Source: CAYUVF01 sp964448045
GTDB taxonomy: Bacteria; Bacteroidota; Rhodothermia; Rhodothermales; Salinibacteraceae
Length of the DNA: 64,000 nt
Direction: 5' to 3'
Assembly: GCA_964448045.1 (NCBI GenBank)
Contig: CAYUVF010000002.1
Span: 78,795-142,794, forward strand
The notes under the pieces were generated by a model. The model saw only the letters and a program-made list of their open reading frames with translations. It had not been told where the DNA came from and did no database searches. The position numbers and the translations under genes are program-made. Of the stretch, positions 1-9,006 are shown piece after piece (position 1 is the stretch's first letter; each line of letters begins with the position of its first letter).

Positions 1-1
1 C

Positions 2-1114
2 GCCCACGTCAATTCCACGTTCTACGGCGGCGGCGTGGCCGAGCTGCTCGACCCGCTGACGCTGCTCATGAACAGCGCCGGCCTCCGCACCGAGTGGCAC
101 GTCATCCAGGGCGCGCCCGACTTCTTCAGCATCACGAAGAAAATGCACAATGCGCTGCAGGGCGCATCGATCAACCTGTCGGATCTGAAGAAGAAGATCT
201 ACGAGGATATCGCCTTCAAAAACAGCGTGCGCATTCGGCTGCGGCACTTCGACCGGGTGGTGATCCACGATCCGCAGCCGCTCCCGATGATCCAGTTCGT
301 CCAGAAAGGCGGACCGTGGATCTGGCGGTGTCACGTGGACGTGACGCGCCGCGACGACGAGCTCTGGGCGTATCTGAAGAGGTACGTCGAGCAGTACGAC
401 GCAGCGGTGTTCAGCATCGAAGAATACCGTCAGCACCTGCAGACGCCGCAGCGCTTCATCGAGCCGGCCATCAACCCGTTCTCCATCAAAAACAAGGAGT
501 TGAGCGAAGCGGAAATTGAGGATCGGCTGGAGCATTACGACATCCCGGACGACCGGCCGCTCGTGGTGCAGATCTCGCGGTTCGACCGGTGGAAGGATCC
601 GCAGGGCGTGATCGACGCCTTCAAGATCGCGCGGCAGGAGGTCGATGCAACGCTGGTGCTCTTAGGCAACGTGGCGACCGACGACCCGGAGGGCAAGGAG
701 GTGTACGAGTCACTGCTCGACGAGCAGGAGGAGCGCATCATCATCCTCAGCGAGGAGGACACGGCGCTGGTGAATGCGCTGCAACGGCGCGCGGCCGTCG
801 TGCTCCAGAAGTCGCTGCGGGAAGGATTCGGCCTGACGGTCACCGAGGCGATGTGGAAGGGATCGGCCGTTATTGGCGGAAACGTCGGCGGCATCCGGCA
901 TCAGATCACCGACGGCGAGAACGGCTTTCTGGTCGATTCGGTCGAGGAGGCCGCCGAGCGCATCGTCCAGCTCATCCAGCATCCGGAGCTACGGCGCCGG
1001 TTAGGGGATCGCGCGCGCCGCACCGTGAAGGAGCGCTTTCTGCTCACTCGGCTCCTCGAAGACTATCTCGACCTCTTCGGGGCGTTCGAGACGCAGTACC
1101 GGCTGGTGGAGTAG
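2..1114 (+). CDS. treT: Trehalose synthase-type glycosyltransferase (GT4), 5' truncated by the window edge
   Basis: The frame is open from base 2, so the start lies upstream of the window. The visible N-terminus reads AHVNSTFYGGGVAELL, the glycine-rich loop that opens GT-B enzymes of the trehalose synthase (TreT) group. The C-terminal Rossmann half contains SRFDRWKDP and the GT4 nucleotide-sugar signature EGFGLTVTEAMWKG. TreT joins NDP-glucose and glucose to make trehalose in the cytoplasm, which would suit a compatible-solute role in a saline habitat; that role is inferred. Trehalose phosphorylase-like or other GT4 specificities cannot be excluded. The stop is TAG at 1112-1114. Confidence 0.8.
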   Translation, partial: AHVNSTFYGGGVAELLDPLTLLMNSAGLRTEWHVIQGAPDFFSITKKMHNALQGASINLSDLKKKIYEDIAFKNSVRIRLRHFDRVVIHDPQPLPMIQFVQKGGPWIWRCHVDVTRRDDELWAYLKRYVEQYDAAVFSIEEYRQHLQTPQRFIEPAINPFSIKNKELSEAEIEDRLEHYDIPDDRPLVVQISRFDRWKDPQGVIDAFKIARQEVDATLVLLGNVATDDPEGKEVYESLLDEQEERIIILSEEDTALVNALQRRAAVVLQKSLREGFGLTVTEAMWKGSAVIGGNVGGIRHQITDGENGFLVDSVEEAAERIVQLIQHPELRRRLGDRARRTVKERFLLTRLLEDYLDLFGAFETQYRLVE

Positions 1115-1279
1115 GAGGATGCTTGCTACACGATAGAATGAATCACGCTTGCATATGCGAGTTGTTGTCCGAAGCACATCGGATGAGAAACGGCAAAGAG
1201 CGCAGAGTACGCGAAAAGCGCTTGACTCATTTAATCTGATGGCAAGGGGCGCATCCGAATCTGATCTTCCTCTATAACG

Positions 1280-1290
1280 GCCAGGTGGCC
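1280..1290 (+). repeat. Target-site duplication, left copy
   Basis: GCCAGGTGGCC occurs here and again at 1753-1763 in the same orientation, directly flanking the inverted repeats of the 462 bp element. Both copies encode the same GHLA segment of the split DUF5615 gene, which identifies them as a duplicated target. Confidence 0.8.
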
Positions 1291-1752
1291 AATGGTGTGA
1301 AGTTGTTTTCCGAATCGATCGGCGAGTCCCGTTCGGCCCGGGAAGCGGTCTCTGGTTTGTTAATCGGTCGAGCCATTTGGCTTGCAATCCGAGCTTCGCT
1401 CTCTGGTTGGGGTCCATTTTGATGGCCCCAAAATGGACGAGACGAGCGGAGCGACTCACGCCAGTAAAAGGGCTTGGCCGGTCAGAACATGGCCTGGTGC
1501 CCGTGGTCGCTCCACTGACACGAGGCGAAGCCGACTGACGAAGTAAATTTATCAAACTCGCTCGCGGGGCGCTCGCACCCCTGCGAGTACTTCCTCCCTT
1601 CGGTCGGGGCGCTCAAACAAGATAAATTTCGGTCGTTGCGCGCCCGTGGGCATCCGGGCGGCCATTTTCTGAAGGGCCACAGGTCGACTGTGAGGAGCAA
1701 TCTGCGATTTCGGAGTGGAGCGCCTCTTTCGAACCAACAACTTCACACTGTT
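1291..1752. mobile_element. 462 bp MITE-like non-autonomous element
   Basis: The ends are 17 bp imperfect terminal inverted repeats, 1291-1307 and 1736-1752 (15 of 17 matching; shared core GTGTGAAGTTGTT). An 11 bp direct repeat flanks the element. No transposase-like frame is visible inside. The interior carries smaller inverted repeats: GTCCATTTT/AAAATGGAC around 1411-1438, and AAATTTATC (about 1545) against GATAAATTT (1621-1629). This fits a MITE moved in trans by a transposase coded elsewhere; the family is unassigned. An 11 bp duplication would fit some IS4-type transposases, which is speculation. It is inserted in the DUF5615 gene. Confidence 0.8.
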
Positions 1753-1763
1753 GCCAGGTGGCC
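1753..1763 (+). repeat. Target-site duplication, right copy
   Basis: Second copy of GCCAGGTGGCC, identical to 1280-1290 and immediately outside the right inverted repeat. Confidence 0.8.
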
Positions 1764-1899
1764 ATGCCAGTCGTCGCGATTCTTGACGGTCTGCACCACG
1801 AACGGAATAAGTTCTGGAACTGGGCGGTCGGGCACGCGGAAGAGCGGAATCCCCGGGGCGGGCTCGCGGTCGCGGAAGGAGAGGGTACCGAAATCTTTA

Positions 1900-2085
1900 T
1901 CAAAAGTGAGGAGCAATCGGTTCTCGTTTCGAGCCGGTTCGAGGATAGCTTTGCAAGATCTCCTCTTCGGTTGAGCCTGCTGCCAGCAGGCCGAGTATGT
2001 GTTCGACCGAGAGCCGTGTGCCATTAATTATAGGCTTGCCCGTTAGCACTTCGGGATTGGTTGTTATGCGGTCACGCCAGGTCAT
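1900..2085 (-). pseudogene. DUF433 antitoxin remnant, fused out of frame to DUF5615
   Basis: The 61-residue frame starts at ATG 2085 with MTWRDRITTNPEVLTGKP and continues INGTRLSVEHILGLLAAG and EEEILQSYPR. These are the hallmarks of DUF433 proteins, the usual partner encoded just before DUF5615 toxins. After SYPR the family normally continues about 15-25 more residues, but here the frame runs into DUF5615 sequence in another frame (TGSKREPIAPHF). This shows an internal deletion of roughly 200 bp that removed the end of DUF433 and the start of DUF5615. Expression of a truncated antitoxin is possible but unlikely to matter. Confidence 0.75.
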
Positions 2086-2243
2086 ACCGGGTTCATTGGT
2101 GGATGGGAAGAGAGCTCAAACATTCCTTTAAACGCAGACACGCTACGCAGGTTGATTCGGGATGATCTTGAGCCGGTCGACTCCGCGTAAACGCATCGGT
2201 GAAAATATGGGTCGTCCACGACAAGTACGGGGCCTCTGTTGCT

Positions 2244-2269
2244 GAGCCGGGCCGAACGTTCGGGGGCTC
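2244..2269. repeat. Imperfect hairpin around a 12 bp palindrome
   Basis: GAGCC (2244-2248) and GGCTC (2265-2269) flank the perfect palindrome CCGAACGTTCGG (2252-2263), about 55 bp before the PEBP-like gene. It could be an operator or weak terminator; there is no T-run. Confidence 0.35.
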
Positions 2270-2324
2270 GTTCGATTTGATACGATGGTGGTAGAGATTT
2301 CAGCGGACAAGTGGAGCTTCAGCT

Positions 2325-2804
2325 ATGGCTAACGAGCTTACATTTACCCGTTTTCCGTTCGATCCCGGAGAAGCCATTTCGCGGGAATATACTTGCGAGG
2401 GGGCCGACGTGTCGCCGCCGCTGGAGTGGGCTCATGTGCCGGACCGCGCCGAGAGCGTAGCGCTCATCGTCGACGATCCGGACGCGCCCGGGCAGACCTT
2501 TACCCACTGGGTGCTGGTTAACATTCCAGCCAATCGGACGCGGCTGGTGCGCGATGTCGACGTAGAGGCACACTTCACCGACGCTGATCTCAGCCCCGTC
2601 GAAGGCGTGAATGACTTCAACAACATCGGCTATGGCGGCCCCTGCCCGCCGCCCGGCGACGGTCCGCACCGATACTTCTTTCGGCTCTACGCGCTGGATA
2701 CGGTGCTCGATGTGGGCAGCGGCGCCAGCAAAGGACAGGTGACCGATGCCATGGCCGGACATATCCTCGACGAAACCGACCTCATCGGAACGTACGAGCG
2801 GTGA
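2325..2804 (+). CDS. YbhB/YbcL-type PEBP (Raf kinase inhibitor-like) protein
   Basis: The 159-residue protein carries the PEBP core: SPPLEW near residue 30, the anion-pocket segment VALIVDDPDAPG followed by FTHWVLVNIP, and GPCPPPGDGPHRYFF. Length and motif order match bacterial YbhB/YbcL cytoplasmic proteins. Their substrate is unknown; phosphate or phospholipid head-group binding is the family hypothesis. The start is chosen because GGAG at 2313-2316 precedes ATG 2325 at suitable spacing. It stands alone, 150 bp upstream of apgM. Confidence 0.9.
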   Translation: MANELTFTRFPFDPGEAISREYTCEGADVSPPLEWAHVPDRAESVALIVDDPDAPGQTFTHWVLVNIPANRTRLVRDVDVEAHFTDADLSPVEGVNDFNNIGYGGPCPPPGDGPHRYFFRLYALDTVLDVGSGASKGQVTDAMAGHILDETDLIGTYER

Positions 2805-2953
2805 ACTCTTCGGTCGCTCGTTTCCCGTCGTGAAAGAGTGAACCGTTTCCTTCAGTTTTCGCTTTTCTCAAAGCGGTCCGCTGCCTATGTTAAGGGGCGT
2901 CCGGCCTCCGGTCGGGATTCCGCCCGTCATCTCCGCAACCCAACCCCACACCC

Positions 2954-4183
2954 ATGGACTTCGATTTCCTCCAGCCGCTCATCAAGCCTGCGGACAGCAC
3001 CATCGTGCTCCTCGTCATGGACGGATTGGGCGATCTGCCCGGTCCCGACGGCGACGCCACGGCCCTCGAAGCCGCCTCGACGCCTCACTTCGACGCGCTC
3101 CTGAAAGATAGCATCTGCGGATTGCAGCAACCCGTAGGGCCCGGCATCACGCCCGGGAGCGGACCCGGCCACCTCGGCGTTTTCGGCTACGACCCGATGA
3201 AATACCAGGTGGGGCGGGGCGTGCTCGCGGCCCTTGGCATCGACTTCGATCTGCAGCCCAATGACGTGGCCGCGCGTGGCAACTTCTGCACGCTCGATGA
3301 CAGTGGCCGCGTGACCGACCGCCGCGCCGGGCGCATCGCCACCGAGCTCAACGAAGAACTCTGCGCCGTACTGAGCGAGATTGAGCTTCCGGGCGTGGAG
3401 GTCTTCGTCGAGACCGTGAAAGAGCATCGGCTGCTGCTCGTGCTGCGTGGTGACGGCCTCTCCGGCGCCATCGATGACACCGATCCGCAGGAGGTGGGTA
3501 CGGCGCCGCTCGATCCCGAGCCCCGCACCGAAGACGCCGCCTACACCGCCAAGCTCATCCGCCAGTTCCTGGCCGAAGCGCGCAAGAAGCTCGCTGACCG
3601 GAAGCCGGCCAACATGGTGTTGCTGCGCGGTTTCGCCAATCAGCCCGACTGGCCGACCTACGAGGACGTCTTCGGCCTCCGCGCCGCGTCGATTGCGGCC
3701 TATCCGATGTACCGGGGCGTGTCCAAGCTCGTTGGGATGGATGCGCTGAAGGCGGAGGACGACCCCGCCGCCCAGATCCAGATGATGAAGGACCGGTGGG
3801 ACGACTACGATTTCTTCTACATGCACGTCAAGAAGATTGACAGCGCAGGTGAGGATGGCGACTTCGACCGCAAAGTGGAGCTCATCGAGAACGTCGACGA
3901 TCACCTGCCCGATCTGCTCGATCTCGGGCCCGACGTGTTCTTCGTCACCGGCGATCATTCCACGCCCTGCACAATGAAGTATCACAGCTGGCATCCCGTG
4001 CCCGTCTTGCTGTGGTCGGAGGTCTGTCGCCCGGATCCGGTGGGACGTAACGGCGAGACGTTTGGCGAGACGTTTGGCGAGACGGCGTGCCTGCATGGCG
4101 GTCTCGGCCGGCGGATCGCCGCGGTGGATCTGATGCCGCTGGCCCTTGCCCACGCCGACCGGTTGGAGAAGTTTGGAGCGTAA
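2954..4183 (+). CDS. apgM: 2,3-bisphosphoglycerate-independent phosphoglycerate mutase, archaeal type
   Basis: This 409-residue enzyme interconverts 3- and 2-phosphoglycerate in glycolysis and gluconeogenesis. VLLVMDGLGDLP near the N-terminus carries the metal-binding Asp. PGSGPGHLGVFGYDP holds the likely phosphorylated Ser. VTGDHSTPCTMKYHSWHPVPV near the C-terminus gives the alkaline-phosphatase-superfamily metal ligands. These are diagnostic of the ApgM group rather than GpmI. Close to the end, an in-frame 12 bp tandem repeat (4052-4084) inserts GETFGETFGET between HPVPVLLWSE and the terminal helix. ligA begins 11 bp after the stop, so the two are probably co-transcribed. Confidence 0.92.
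   Translation: MDFDFLQPLIKPADSTIVLLVMDGLGDLPGPDGDATALEAASTPHFDALLKDSICGLQQPVGPGITPGSGPGHLGVFGYDPMKYQVGRGVLAALGIDFDLQPNDVAARGNFCTLDDSGRVTDRRAGRIATELNEELCAVLSEIELPGVEVFVETVKEHRLLLVLRGDGLSGAIDDTDPQEVGTAPLDPEPRTEDAAYTAKLIRQFLAEARKKLADRKPANMVLLRGFANQPDWPTYEDVFGLRAASIAAYPMYRGVSKLVGMDALKAEDDPAAQIQMMKDRWDDYDFFYMHVKKIDSAGEDGDFDRKVELIENVDDHLPDLLDLGPDVFFVTGDHSTPCTMKYHSWHPVPVLLWSEVCRPDPVGRNGETFGETFGETACLHGGLGRRIAAVDLMPLALAHADRLEKFGA
4052..4084 (+). repeat. 12 bp in-frame tandem repeat inside apgM
   Basis: GGCGAGACGTTT is repeated 2.75 times, coding for Gly-Glu-Thr-Phe repeats. Polymerase slippage in multiples of 12 bp would keep the frame. Confidence 0.8.
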
Positions 4184-4194
4184 GTCGAGGGATC

Positions 4195-6270
4195 ATGCCT
4201 GAGGTGACACGGAAACCGGAGATCGACCTCGATGCCATCGACTCGGAAGACGCCGCGACAGCGGCGGCCGAGCAGCTGCGCGAGGCGCTCCGCTATCACA
4301 ACTACCGCTACTACGTGCTCGACGACCCCGTCGTCTCGGATGCCGAGTACGACCGGATGCTGGAGCAGCTCAAGGTGCTCGAAGCCGCGTACCCGGATCT
4401 GCAGACGCCCGATTCGCCGACGCAGCAGGTGGGCGGTGCGCCGCGCGATGAGCTCCAGTCGGTTCGCCATCCCACGCCGATGCTCAGTCTCAAGGCGGTC
4501 TATGAGCCCGACGACGTGCGCTCGTTCGACGAGACGTGCCGAACGGAACTGGGCGTCGATCCCGTCACATACACCGCCGAGCCCAAGTTCGACGGCCTCG
4601 CCGTCGAACTGATCTACGAAGAAGGGCAGCTCGTGCAGGCGTCCACCCGCGGCGATGGGCAGACCGGGGAAGACATCACCGCCAACGTGAAGACGATCCG
4701 TTCCGTGCCGCTGCGGCTGCGGGAGGGCGAGCGCCCGGTGCCCCAGCGGCTCGTTGTGCGCGGTGAGGCATACATGCGCAAGGACGAGTTCAACGCGTTC
4801 AATCAGGAGCGCGTGGAGGCAGGTGAGGATCCGTTTGCGAATCCGCGAAACGCGGCGGCCGGGTCGCTCCGTCAGCTCGATCCGAAGGTGACGGCACGCC
4901 GCCCCCTGCACATCTATTTCTACGAGATGGCACCGGGAGATCACCGCGACTTCGCCACCCACGCCGAGGTGCTGGAGGCGTTGCCCGAGTGGGGGCTGCG
5001 CGTCTGCGCCCCGCACATCCGGACGTGCGAGGGCATCGAGGATGCGCTGGAGCATCACGCCCACCTCGAAGCGCAGCGCGACGACCTGCCGTACGAGATG
5101 GACGGCGTGGTCATCAAGGTCAATGACTTCGCTGCGCACGAAACGCTGGGCGTCCGCAACCGCGATCCGCGGTGGGCCGTGGCGTACAAGTTTGCCCCGC
5201 GGCAAGCCACGACGTCGATCCGTGACATCACCGTGCAGGTCGGGCGCACCGGGCGCATCACCCCGGTCGCCGATCTGGAGCCCGTGCCCATCGGGGGGGT
5301 CGAGGTGAGCCGGGCGTCGCTCCACAATCAGAACGAGATTGATCAGAAAGATGTCCGGATTGGCGATACGGTGCTTGTCGAGCGCGCGGGGGACGTCATC
5401 CCGTACGTCGTCAAGGCGATCGAAGACGAGCGCGACGGCTCCGAACAGCCCTATCATATCCCCGATACGTGCCCGGTGTGCGGAGCGGAGATCGTGCTGA
5501 GCGATGACAAGAAGCAGGCCTTTTGCACAGGCGGCATGACGTGCCCCGCGCAGCTACGCGAGCGCCTCAAGCACTACGCCTCGCGCGGGGGCCTCGACAT
5601 CGAAGGACTGGGCGATAAGCGAGCCGAGCAGCTCATCAACGCCGGTCTGGTCGAGCGGATTTCTGATCTCTACCGCCTCAAAAAAGACGACCTTCTGGCG
5701 CTGGAGCGCTACGCCGAAAAGTCGGCTCAGAATCTGCTCGATGAGATTGAAGCCAGTCTGGAGCAGGATCTTGACCGCTTCCTGTTTGCGCTGGGTATCC
5801 CGCTGGTGGGATCGCACGTTGCGCGGCTGCTGGCAGCCGAGGTGGGCAATCTGGATGCCATCATGGACGCGACCGAAGAGGAGCTGCAGACCATCGGCGA
5901 TATTGGACCGGAGGTGGCGCACAGCGTGGTGGCCTTCTTCGACGATCCAGAGAATCAGGCCGTCATCGATGAGATTCGCGCCGCCGGACTGGACCTGTCC
6001 AATCCGTATGCGGCGGATGAGCAGCCGCTGGAGGGGCTGACGTTTGTTTTTACGGGCAGTCTCGACCGGTGGACGCGCCGCGAGGTACAGCAGCTGGTGG
6101 AGCGTCTCGGCGGGCGGGCGACCTCCAGCGTCAGTGGCGTAACGGATTACGTTGTGGCCGGGCCGGGCGCCGGGCAAAAGCGCGGCACAGCCGAGGACCT
6201 CGGTGTCCCGGTGCTCGACGAAGCTGCCTTCACTGATCTGCTGGAGGAGCGCGGCGTGGCGCTCGACTGA
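4195..6270 (+). CDS. ligA: NAD-dependent DNA ligase LigA
   Basis: The 691-residue protein joins nicked DNA using NAD. Ia domain YHNYRYYVLDDPVVSDAEYD, adenylation motif AEPKFDG with the nucleotide-accepting Lys131, then NPRNAAAGSLRQLD, DGVVIKV and the OB fold. The zinc site is CPVC followed by CTGGMTC, with wider spacing in the second half than usual. Helix-hairpin-helix repeats and a C-terminal BRCT domain (from LEGLTFVFTGSL) complete the normal architecture. ATG 4195 is preferred over upstream in-frame codons, which lie inside apgM; GAGG at 4187-4190 precedes it closely. The gene converges on the P-type ATPase with 6 bp between stops. Confidence 0.95.
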   Translation: MPEVTRKPEIDLDAIDSEDAATAAAEQLREALRYHNYRYYVLDDPVVSDAEYDRMLEQLKVLEAAYPDLQTPDSPTQQVGGAPRDELQSVRHPTPMLSLKAVYEPDDVRSFDETCRTELGVDPVTYTAEPKFDGLAVELIYEEGQLVQASTRGDGQTGEDITANVKTIRSVPLRLREGERPVPQRLVVRGEAYMRKDEFNAFNQERVEAGEDPFANPRNAAAGSLRQLDPKVTARRPLHIYFYEMAPGDHRDFATHAEVLEALPEWGLRVCAPHIRTCEGIEDALEHHAHLEAQRDDLPYEMDGVVIKVNDFAAHETLGVRNRDPRWAVAYKFAPRQATTSIRDITVQVGRTGRITPVADLEPVPIGGVEVSRASLHNQNEIDQKDVRIGDTVLVERAGDVIPYVVKAIEDERDGSEQPYHIPDTCPVCGAEIVLSDDKKQAFCTGGMTCPAQLRERLKHYASRGGLDIEGLGDKRAEQLINAGLVERISDLYRLKKDDLLALERYAEKSAQNLLDEIEASLEQDLDRFLFALGIPLVGSHVARLLAAEVGNLDAIMDATEEELQTIGDIGPEVAHSVVAFFDDPENQAVIDEIRAAGLDLSNPYAADEQPLEGLTFVFTGSLDRWTRREVQQLVERLGGRATSSVSGVTDYVVAGPGAGQKRGTAEDLGVPVLDEAAFTDLLEERGVALD

Positions 6271-6276
6271 GCCCCG

Positions 6277-9006
6277 CTACCGATCGAGCAGGTTCAACTT
6301 CAGGCCGATTTGCCCCGCAATTAGCGGGAGGAGGCTGGCGCCGAAGGCGAGGCCCCATCCGGCAGCTGAGGGCGGCGTAACCGAGAGCGCCTCGGCCAGA
6401 ATTGGGACGTACACGGCCACGAGCAGCAGGGCCACGCAGAGTCCCAGTGCGCCCCAGACGTACCGGTTCTGTGTGACGGTATTCCAGATGGGGTGCGCGT
6501 GGGGTGAGCGCATGTTGAACACGTGCCAGAGCTGCGCGAAGGCGAGCGTCAGAAAGGAGATCGTCTGCGCCTCTTCGGCCGAGTAGTTCCACTCCCACTG
6601 GGCGAACAAGAGCGCGCCGATCACGGCGACCGTGAACGCCGCTCCATAGAGCCCAATCCCGATCCAGTGTTGCTGGCGCAAGATCGGTTCCTGCGCCTCC
6701 CGCGGCGGTTCGTCCATCACGTCCTCCTCGGCTTCGCTGACGCCTAACGCAAGGGCCGGAAAGACATCGGTGACGAGGTTGAGGAAGAGGATCTGCAGGG
6801 GGAGGAGCGGCAGCGTCATGTTGGCGCCGGCGGCCAACGCCACTACTGCGACTTCGCCGACGTTGCACGACATCAGGTAGTAGACGAAGTTGCGGATGTT
6901 GGTGAAGATGGCGCGGCCCTCCTCAACGGCGGCCACGATCGTCGAGAACGCGTCGTCCTGCAACACCATGTCGGCCGCTTCCTGGGCGACCTGCGTCCCG
7001 CGCTGGCCCATCGCGATGCCGATGTCGGCGCTTTGGAGGGCGGGGGCGTCGTTCACGCCGTCACCCGTCATCGCGACAATCCGCCCGCTTTCCTGATGCA
7101 GGTCGATAAGGTCGAGCTTCTGCCGCGGGCTCACCCGGGCGAAGATGGATGCATCGAGCACCTGTTTGCGCCGCTCCGATGAGAGGGATTCACGCTCCTC
7201 AAAGTCGACACCGCGAATGACAGGTGCATCCGGCGCGTCGACGAGCCCGACGGCGTGGGCTACGTTGCGCGCCGTCGCCGGCTGATCTCCCGTGACCATG
7301 ACGACATTAATGCCGGCGTGGCGGCATCGGGCGATGGACGAGCGTACGTCAGCGCGGGGCGGATCGAGCAACCCGACGAGGCTCAGAAACTGCAGCTCGG
7401 CATACGGGTCGGTCTCGGGCGAGTCGGCGGATTTCGCGGCCAGAGCGATCACGCGGAGTCCGGCCTCGGCCATCGACTCGTTCTGCTCCAGCCAGTGCTG
7501 GCGGCGCGCCTCGTCGAGCGGCCGCGGCCCGTCCGGGCCCTGCTCCTGCGTGCACGCGTCGAGCACGGCCTCGGGGGCACCTTTGACGGCTACCCACACG
7601 CCGTCCCCGGTGCGGTGGATCGTGGCCATTTTCTTGGTTTCCCGGTCGAAGGCGTCGCGGTCCACCTCGGGCCAGTCATGGAGCAGGCCCTCCCGCGAGC
7701 GACCGGCGTGGCGGCCCATTTGCAGGAGCGCCGCTTCCATGGGGTCGCCTACGGCTTTTTCGCCGGGGGCGTCGCTTACCTTCAGGCTGGCGGTGTTGCA
7801 GAGGACGGCCACGCGCAACGCCTCGTTTAGCACGGCGTCGTCGTCCGGGTCGAGGGGCGCGCCGTCTTGCTGGAAGGGCGCCTCCGCATCCGCAGCGATC
7901 TTCACGACACCGCCGGGCAGGGCGAGCTGCTGGACGGTCATCCGATTTTCGGTGAGCGTGCCCGTCTTATCGGTGCAGATGACGCTCGTTGCGCCCAGCG
8001 TTTCGACCGACGAGAGGCGCCGTACGAGGGCGTTGCGCCGGGCCATCCGCCGGAGGCCGCGCGCCAGGGCAATCGTCGCGACGATGGGCAGCCCCTCGGG
8101 GATGGCCGCCACGGCCAACGCAATGCCCGTGCTGAGCATGAGCTGCAGGTCGCGCCCGACGGCCCAGCCGACGATGGAGACGAGCGCGCCCAGGACAAGC
8201 ACCACGCCGATGAGGCTGCGCGCCAGCTGGTCGAGCCGTTCTTCGAGGGGCGTCTCTTCGCTTTCGGCCGTTTCCACGAGCGCCGAAATCTCGCCGAGCT
8301 CGGTATCCATACCGGTCGCTACGACCACAGCCTCGCCCGAGCCGCGCGTGATGGCGGTGCCCTTGTAAGCCATGCTCGACCGCTCGGCCAGTGGCGCTTC
8401 CGGATCGACTGGGGCAGCCGACTTATCGACCGGTACCGATTCGCCCGTCAGGGCCGACTCATCGGCCTGCAGCTTGGATGCACGCAGCACGCGCAGGTCG
8501 GCCGTGACGATGTCGCCTTCTTCGAGCAGGACGAGGTCGCCGGGCACCAGTTCGTCGGCCGAGATGGTGTGGGTTTCGCCGTCGCGGCGCACGACCGCGG
8601 GCACATCGCTGAGCGTCTGAAGCGCCTCCATCGAGCGAACGGCGCGCCACTCCATGAAGAATCCGATAGCCGTGTTCAGCGCCAGCACGACGCCGATGGC
8701 CCCGGCTTCGACCAGATCGCCAAACACGAGCGAGACGGCGCCGGCGGCAAACAGGAGGAGCACGACCAGGCTTTTGACCTGATTGAGGAGCAGCGTCCAG
8801 AGGCTGACGGGCTCCATCTCGCGCAGCTTGTTCGGCCCGAACGCGGAGCGCCGGGCGTCCACCTCGTCTGCCGAGAGGCCGTCGGGCGGGGTGTTGAGGG
8901 CTGCGCGCACGGCGTCGGTCTCGGCGCTCCAGGGCTGGCCGGGCGCGCGGGGCGAATCAGAGGAGGACACAGACGACGCCGTGGAAACCGCAGGGGACTC
9001 GGCCAT
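6277..9006 (-). CDS. P2-type cation ATPase, Ca2+-pump-like
   Basis: The 909-residue membrane pump has an N-terminal cation ATPase domain (from about residue 30), TGES in the actuator domain, CTDKTGTLTE with phosphorylated Asp346, and MTGDGVNDAPAL in the P domain. Ion-site segments match SERCA/PMCA-type pumps: AAIPEGLP in M4, SCNVGE in M5 and NLVTD in M6. Export of Ca2+ is therefore the most likely activity; Mn2+ or Na+ cannot be excluded. The first 25 residues are a low-complexity Ser/Ala tail. The gene is divergent from the MgtC/DUF4010 gene across a 440 bp gap. Confidence 0.9.
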   Translation of the reverse strand: MAESPAVSTASSVSSSDSPRAPGQPWSAETDAVRAALNTPPDGLSADEVDARRSAFGPNKLREMEPVSLWTLLLNQVKSLVVLLLFAAGAVSLVFGDLVEAGAIGVVLALNTAIGFFMEWRAVRSMEALQTLSDVPAVVRRDGETHTISADELVPGDLVLLEEGDIVTADLRVLRASKLQADESALTGESVPVDKSAAPVDPEAPLAERSSMAYKGTAITRGSGEAVVVATGMDTELGEISALVETAESEETPLEERLDQLARSLIGVVLVLGALVSIVGWAVGRDLQLMLSTGIALAVAAIPEGLPIVATIALARGLRRMARRNALVRRLSSVETLGATSVICTDKTGTLTENRMTVQQLALPGGVVKIAADAEAPFQQDGAPLDPDDDAVLNEALRVAVLCNTASLKVSDAPGEKAVGDPMEAALLQMGRHAGRSREGLLHDWPEVDRDAFDRETKKMATIHRTGDGVWVAVKGAPEAVLDACTQEQGPDGPRPLDEARRQHWLEQNESMAEAGLRVIALAAKSADSPETDPYAELQFLSLVGLLDPPRADVRSSIARCRHAGINVVMVTGDQPATARNVAHAVGLVDAPDAPVIRGVDFEERESLSSERRKQVLDASIFARVSPRQKLDLIDLHQESGRIVAMTGDGVNDAPALQSADIGIAMGQRGTQVAQEAADMVLQDDAFSTIVAAVEEGRAIFTNIRNFVYYLMSCNVGEVAVVALAAGANMTLPLLPLQILFLNLVTDVFPALALGVSEAEEDVMDEPPREAQEPILRQQHWIGIGLYGAAFTVAVIGALLFAQWEWNYSAEEAQTISFLTLAFAQLWHVFNMRSPHAHPIWNTVTQNRYVWGALGLCVALLLVAVYVPILAEALSVTPPSAAGWGLAFGASLLPLIAGQIGLKLNLLDR

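Larger units (their letters stand above)
1231..1950 (-). pseudogene. DUF5615 PIN-like toxin remnant, interrupted by a MITE
   Basis: On the minus strand the upstream part reads NENRLLLTFDKDFG and then DRPVPELIPF...DDWHGHLA, typical of the C-terminal two-thirds of DUF5615 PIN-like proteins. It meets a stop just after the insertion point at about 1752. The missing C-terminus, AVIEEDQIRMRPLPSD plus TAA (1231-1233), lies beyond the insertion and rejoins in frame if the element and one copy of the 11 bp repeat are removed. The N-terminal 40-50 residues usual in the family are absent, apparently lost in a deletion that fused this gene to the neighbouring DUF433 gene. Non-functional. Confidence 0.8.

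Noticed and set aside
2927..4153. 408-codon minus-strand frame opposite apgM
   Set aside because: GC-rich codon shadow; no recognisable domain, while the plus strand encodes a clear enzyme.
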